Source of the DNA: Pseudomonadota bacterium
GTDB lineage: Bacteria; Desulfobacterota; Desulfarculia; Desulfarculales; Desulfarculaceae
Assembly: GCA_018819925.1 (NCBI GenBank)
Contig: JAHJPG010000111.1
Location: 1-54,742, forward strand
DNA length: 54,742 nt
Direction: 5' to 3'
Below the pieces are notes generated by a model that ran no database searches, was not told where the DNA came from, and saw only the letters and a program-made list of their open reading frames with translations. The translations under genes were made by a program, and so were the position numbers. Shown here piece by piece: positions 51,001 through 54,742 of the stretch (positions are counted from its first letter, which is position 1; every line of letters starts with the position of its first letter).

Positions 51001-51645
51001 GTGGACGCCCATCAGCAGAAGTGGAACCAGACCGTGGCCCAGGGCATCATCGCCTGGCTGGAAAAAAGACGCATGGCCGGCTACTACGCCGCCGACGCCG
51101 CCCAGGCCCGGGAGTTGGTGCTGGGCATGATCCCCGCCGCCGGCACCGTGTTTCGCTGCGGCTCCTGCAGCGTGGTGGAGATGGGCCTGTGGGAGAAGAT
51201 CGGGGCCATGGAGGGAGTGGAGGTCATCAATCCCTACCTGCCGAGCCTGAGCCCTGAAGAGGGCCTGGCCACGCGGCGCCGGGGCCTGAGCGCCGACGTG
51301 ATGGTGGCCAGCAGCAACGCCATCACCCTGGACGGCCGCCTGGTGAACCTGGACGGCATGGGCAACCGGGTGGCGGCCATGGCCTTTGGCCCGGCCAAGG
51401 TGATTTTGGTGGTGGGCATGAACAAGGTGGCCCCGGATCTGGAAAGCGCCAAGGCCCGCGTCAAACACTACGCCGCTCCGGTGAACGCCATGCGCATCAA
51501 CATCGAGACCCCCTGCACCAAAGACGGCCTGTGCGCCGACTGCCGCGCCCCCCGGCGCATCTGCAACATCTGGAGCGTAATCGAGGGCTCCAGCATCCTC
51601 GGCCGCATCCATGTGGTGCTGGTGGGGGAGGACCTGGGCTACTAG
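51001..51645 (+). CDS. LUD-domain protein (LutC/DUF162 family)
   Basis: A 214-residue LUD-domain protein starting at GTG after GGAGGAATGAC. The family core is visible: AGTVFRCGSCSVVEMGL, ADVMVASSNAITLDGRLVNLDGMGNRVAAMAFGP and VILVVGMNKVAPDLESAKARV. The C terminus carries several Cys (TPCTKDGLCADCRAPRRICN), which may bind an Fe-S cluster or metal; this tail is common in the anaerobe subgroup. LutC-type relatives participate in lactate oxidation, but a stand-alone protein like this has no assigned reaction. A terminator follows. Confidence 0.87.
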   Translation: MDAHQQKWNQTVAQGIIAWLEKRRMAGYYAADAAQARELVLGMIPAAGTVFRCGSCSVVEMGLWEKIGAMEGVEVINPYLPSLSPEEGLATRRRGLSADVMVASSNAITLDGRLVNLDGMGNRVAAMAFGPAKVILVVGMNKVAPDLESAKARVKHYAAPVNAMRINIETPCTKDGLCADCRAPRRICNIWSVIEGSSILGRIHVVLVGEDLGY

Positions 51646-51669
51646 AGCGCCCCAGGCTGACAATTAACC

Positions 51670-51707
51670 ACCGCCGCTGCGGCCCAGGGGCCGTGGGGCG
51701 GTTTTTT
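51670..51707 (+). terminator. Rho-independent terminator after LUD gene
   Basis: ACCGCC (51670-51675) pairs with GGCGGT (51697-51702) and CGGCCC (51680-51685) with GGGCCG (51688-51693); a T run (51702-51707) ends it. It separates the DsrE-LUD unit from the following selenoprotein candidate. Confidence 0.88.
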
Positions 51708-51784
51708 CTTTGATGGCCCCCTTTTGCCGGGCTGGAATTACTGCGATAATTAAAAGATAATATTCGCCACCACAGGGAGAATAC

Positions 51785-52411
51785 ATGCCCCGGCCGCCCC
51801 TTACCCTGGAAGTCTTCAGCGACTACATCTGACCCTGGTGCTACTTCTGCACCGGGCGTGTGGAAAAACTGGCCGCCGAGGAAAACGTGGCCGTCAAGTG
51901 GATCGCCTTTCCCCTGCACCCGGAGACCCCGCCCCTGGGGAGCACCCTGGAGCAGCTTTTCGCGGGCCGGGGAATGGACATCCCGGCCATGCTGGCTCGT
52001 CTGGAGGCCAACGCCAAGGCCGAGGGCCTGGCCTGGGGCATGCGCACCATGACCTTCAACAGCCGCCGGGCCCAGGAACTGGGCAAGTGGGCCGAGGAGC
52101 AGGGCAAGGGCGAGGCCTTCCACATGGCCATGTTCCAGGCCTACTTCGCCGACGGGCGCAACCTCTACGACCTGAAAGTGTTGGCCCAGGGCGCGGCCCA
52201 GGCGGGCCTGGACCAGGACGCGGCCATGGAGGCCGTGGAATCGGGCCGTTACGCTTCGGCGGTGGACGAGGACTGGGCCTATAGCCGACAAGTGGGCATC
52301 AGCGCGGTGCCCAGCTTTCTGGCCGGACGCCGCTTGCTGGTGGGGGCCCAGCCCTACGTTCAGCTAAAGGCCCTGGTGGACAACGCCCGCCAGGGAGGGC
52401 AGTTGCTATAA
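51785..52411 (+). CDS. DsbA/FrnE-family thiol oxidoreductase, selenocysteine (UPWC) candidate
   Basis: A 208-residue protein if the in-frame TGA at 51830-51832 (codon 16) is read as Sec. The ATG is preceded by CAGGGAGA at normal spacing. The start reads PRPPLTLEVFSDYI-U-PWCYFC, matching the FrnE/DsbA N terminus xxEVFSDYvCPWCYxG with Sec replacing the first active-site Cys. Family sequence continues without interruption: VKWIAFPLHPETPP, AEGLAWGM, NSRRAQELGKWA, FQAYFADGRNLYD, and the cis-Pro loop ISAVPSFLAGRRLLVGAQP. No signal peptide, so cytoplasmic, like FrnE and 2-hydroxychromene-2-carboxylate isomerase relatives. A conventional call would start at the GTG at 51860 and lose the active site. 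A nonsense mutation cannot be excluded. Confidence 0.85.
51845..51865 (+). promoter_or_regulatory. Candidate bacterial SECIS hairpin
   Basis: TTCTGCAC (51845-51852) pairs with GTGTGGAA (51858-51865): eight pairs including two G-U, around the 5-nt loop CGGGC. The loop begins 21 nt after the TGA and has G at its second position, fitting the usual bacterial SECIS rule (loop about 16-37 nt downstream, G in the first two loop bases). A competing hairpin CCC-t-GGTGC/GCACC-GGG (51833-51856) with a bulged T and 7-nt loop also forms directly after the TGA. Confidence 0.6.
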
Positions 52412-52468
52412 GTCGCGCCGCTCTGCCGATAAAATATTAGGCATAGACCGAAGTCAAGGATAGGAAAA

Positions 52469-54433
52469 TTATTCTTGAGTTGTGCCTTTGGCCTCATCCA
52501 GCACCTTTCGGATCGTATGGGCCATTTCTTCTTTAAGCAGCGGCTTCAGCAGAAAGGCCTTAATCCCAATTGTTTCGGCCTGTTCTTTGGTGATGTTTTC
52601 GCTGAAACCGGTGCAAAGGATCACCGGCAAGTCCGGTCGGAGCTTTATCAACTCCCGGGCCAGCATATCGCCGGTCATCTGCGGCATGGTCATATCGGTA
52701 ATGACTAGATCAAATTTGTCAGGCGTCGCCGCAAAAAGCTCCAAAGCCGCGAGGCTGCTGGTTCTGGCTTCAACCGCATACCCTAAGTATGTAAGGATTT
52801 TTTTGATTATGTCAATAATGGCCTTTTCATCATCCACCACCAGAATCCGTTCGGTTCCGGTAGGGATGATTGTATGTTTTTCGGGTTTTTTCTCAGCCCA
52901 GCCTTTAATGATCGGAAAATAAATATTAAAAGTGGTTCCTTTGTCCGGCTCGCTGTAGACCGCGATCGTACCCCCTAAATCCTTTACAATACCGTGGACG
53001 ACCGACAAGCCCAGGCCGGTGCCGTTGTCTTTAGGCTTGGTGGTGAAAAACGGATCAAAGATTCGGTTCATGACATCAGCAGTCATGCCTTGGCCGGTAT
53101 CGCAGACCATCAGCTTTTGGTAAGCGCCCGGCTGAATCTCCGGATGAGACAAACAAAAGTTGGAATCAAGCTCGACATCGGTCAGGGCGATCTCTAAAAT
53201 ACCGTCTTTTCCTCGCATGGCATAAGCGGCATTGGTGCAAAGATTCATAACTATCTGGTGAAGCTGGATCGGATCGCTCAGGATTACAGATTGGCTCTGG
53301 ATGTTTTGACGGACGTCAATGGTAGTGGGCAGGGAGGACCTTATCAGTTTTAAGGCTTCTTGTGCGATTAAACCCAGTTGAGTAGGCACTTGCTCTTGCT
53401 GTGCTTGGCGGCTGAACGCCAGAATCTGTTTAACCAGGTCTTTGGCGCGGACGCCTGCAGTGAGCACTTCCTGAAGATCGTCATTAATTTCAGAATCGGC
53501 CTCAAGCTTCATTTGCGCCAATTCCGTGTAGCCGATGACAGCGGAAAGGATGTTGTTGAAATCATGGGCAATGCCGCCGGCCAGTGTGCCGATGGCTTCC
53601 ATTTTCTGGGCCTGTATCAACTGCTTCTGCAGCTTCTCCTTTTCCTGCGCGGCCTGCTTGCGCTCGGTGATGTCGCGGATATTACATTGAACTAAAACTG
53701 CCCTGTCGGCCATGTAAATATCGGTATAGATAGTTTGCCCAGCCTTGTTTTGCACCGCAACATCTTCGCGATGAGCAATGCCAACGTTGTTCAATGTCTG
53801 CAATATTTCTTGAAAGGTGCCGATTTTATCCGGGAAACCGATCCCCTTCATATCGTTCCCGATCAACTCCTCGTTGGAATAACCCAACATCGCCGTGATG
53901 GCCGGATTAGCATGGCGAATTTTCAATTTTCGTTTTTCGAGAAGCAATATCCCGTCGTCCGCGGTCTCAAAAAGGCGCCTGTATTGCTCTTCGGAATTCT
54001 TCAATACGGTTTCCGCTTGCACGCGTTCGGTGATGTCCTCGATAGCCAAAAGGATGATACGTTCTTTGCCCAACACTCGTTCTATCTGCCGAGCATTCAA
54101 AAGCATAGTGCGCCTGCCGATGATGTCAAAATCATGTTCAACTTTATAGCTGTCAAAGGTTGTTTTTTGGGGGAGGATGGTTTCCAGCAGTTCCCTCAGC
54201 TCGGGGATATCCCACTGTTTATTGCCCAGGTCATAAATAAGCTGCCCCACGGTCTCTTCAGGTTTTACCTTGAAGAATTCATAGAAGGAACGGCTGGCTG
54301 AGGCCACCCTTAGATCTTGATCCAGGGCGATTAATGGTTCACGTATGGTGTTGATGAGGCTCTCAGCGAATTCACTGACTTCATCTGCGGATTTTTTAGT
54401 TGCCGTCATTTTTTTACGGAATTTTTCCAGCAC
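52469..54433 (-). CDS. Hybrid sensor histidine kinase (PAS-PAS-HK-REC)
   Basis: A 654-residue cytoplasmic hybrid kinase, GTG start after AGGAGAAGAT. A first PAS domain spans about 20-140, a second about 145-270 (each ending in a DITER motif), then a HisKA domain with GGIAHDFNNILSAVIGYTEL (phosphorylatable His in AHDFNN), an ATPase domain with NLCTNAAYAMRG, DTGQGM and GTGLGLSVVHGIV, and a C-terminal receiver with LVVDDE and phosphoacceptor Asp in LVITDMTMP. Lower GC and plainer codon use than its neighbours suggest later acquisition. No transmembrane segment. Signal and output partner unknown. Confidence 0.93.
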   Translation of the reverse strand: MLEKFRKKMTATKKSADEVSEFAESLINTIREPLIALDQDLRVASASRSFYEFFKVKPEETVGQLIYDLGNKQWDIPELRELLETILPQKTTFDSYKVEHDFDIIGRRTMLLNARQIERVLGKERIILLAIEDITERVQAETVLKNSEEQYRRLFETADDGILLLEKRKLKIRHANPAITAMLGYSNEELIGNDMKGIGFPDKIGTFQEILQTLNNVGIAHREDVAVQNKAGQTIYTDIYMADRAVLVQCNIRDITERKQAAQEKEKLQKQLIQAQKMEAIGTLAGGIAHDFNNILSAVIGYTELAQMKLEADSEINDDLQEVLTAGVRAKDLVKQILAFSRQAQQEQVPTQLGLIAQEALKLIRSSLPTTIDVRQNIQSQSVILSDPIQLHQIVMNLCTNAAYAMRGKDGILEIALTDVELDSNFCLSHPEIQPGAYQKLMVCDTGQGMTADVMNRIFDPFFTTKPKDNGTGLGLSVVHGIVKDLGGTIAVYSEPDKGTTFNIYFPIIKGWAEKKPEKHTIIPTGTERILVVDDEKAIIDIIKKILTYLGYAVEARTSSLAALELFAATPDKFDLVITDMTMPQMTGDMLARELIKLRPDLPVILCTGFSENITKEQAETIGIKAFLLKPLLKEEMAHTIRKVLDEAKGTTQE

Positions 54434-54742
54434 ATCTTCTCCTAGATTAGCGGCAGGCGCCGCGCTTCAACTCATTTTGAGCCTCCTGCTGTTCCTCGGG
54501 TAATCAATCCCAGTATAGAAAAATTATCCTCTGGAGGCGGAGGTTGTTGCAAGGTGAATATTGAGCAGAGTCTTGCGACAGGGAATGAGGATGGGGGCTC
54601 ACGCCCAATCAAAATGAAGAACCCTGGGGCAAGCCCCAGGGTTCTTCATTCCACCTCTTGCCTCAGCCAAGCGAAATGCCCGCATCATTCAGTCGGTTCA
54701 AATTTTGGAATATACGGGATGTTCTAGATGTTCTAGGGGATA
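54434..54742. other. Right-edge intergenic region
   Basis: 309 bp to the window end with no gene. It contains the upstream region of the hybrid kinase, a perfect 17-18-bp palindromic hairpin at 54613-54650 (separate entry), and a direct repeat of GATGTTCTA (54718-54726 and 54727-54735) at the very end. Confidence 0.6.
54613..54650. terminator. Perfect hairpin, probable bidirectional terminator
   Basis: AATGAAGAACCCTGGGG (54613-54629) is exactly complementary to CCCCAGGGTTCTTCATT (54634-54650); the inner C-G pair leaves a 2-nt loop. A short A run precedes and TT follows, so it could terminate in either direction, most likely for a gene to the right of the window read leftwards. A small repeat element is the alternative. 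Confidence 0.6.

Overview
The window reads as chromosomal DNA of a high-GC anaerobic bacterium, most likely a Desulfobacterota (deltaproteobacterial) relative. That placement is inferred from gene content: an HdrD/DsrK-like iron-sulfur protein beside an MvhD-like protein, an AprAB-like flavoprotein/ferredoxin pair, many acyl-CoA enzymes, selenium-linked families and a tripartite tricarboxylate transporter. No rRNA, tRNA, CRISPR array, intact transposase or phage gene was seen.

Layout. (1) 10-12284, plus strand: an acyl-CoA catabolic operon with a DUF35-partnered thiolase-like protein lacking the usual Cys, a beta-keto acid cleavage enzyme, three AMP-forming acyl-CoA ligases, a MaoC hydratase, two acyl-CoA dehydrogenases, a true thiolase and an enoyl-CoA hydratase. 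(2) 12285-18863: minus-strand coding remnants, an AT-rich operator-like region, an IclR regulator, TctC-TctB-TctA, then an AprA/FrdA-like flavoprotein with a 2x[4Fe-4S] ferredoxin. The reasonable reading is uptake of a carboxylate, its oxidation, and CoA activation with beta-oxidation-like breakdown in cluster 1. (3) 18864-25164: a small TIGR04076 protein, aminotransferase and LivK fragments, and a LivKHMGF-type ABC transporter with an internally deleted extra LivK. (4) 25566-28653: an autotransporter adhesin whose repeat region carries a frame break. (5) 29004-35473: a large orphan acyl-CoA dehydrogenase, a stretch of truncated genes, a 2-hydroxyacid dehydrogenase, a YqeB/EF2563-type protein and a CoA-acylating semialdehyde dehydrogenase ending at a strong terminator. 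(6) 35617-44125: a B12-binding radical SAM protein, then mostly minus-strand housekeeping and envelope genes (gamma carbonic anhydrase, Spy-like lipoprotein, SH3 protein, universal stress protein, MFS carrier, upp-uraA). (7) 44262-46805: an MvhD-HdrD-HesB-like redox operon with a promoter candidate and a terminator. (8) 46949-54742: two-component proteins, lgt, small metal-binding or secreted proteins, DsrE and LUD proteins, a DsbA/FrnE-family oxidoreductase and a lower-GC hybrid sensor kinase.

The strongest discovery is at 51785-52411. A DsbA/FrnE-family gene has an in-frame TGA exactly where the first cysteine of the CPWC active site should be. A ribosome-binding site lies upstream, conserved sequence continues downstream, and a SECIS-type hairpin follows. 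This indicates a selenocysteine (UPWC) thiol oxidoreductase that ordinary gene calling would truncate. Other notable signals are the Cys-less thiolase/DUF35 pair within an unassigned catabolic operon, the TTT-transporter/AprAB-like coupling, serial decay of LivK copies, the frame break in the adhesin repeats, and a degenerate-receiver kinase with a Cys-rich PAS domain.
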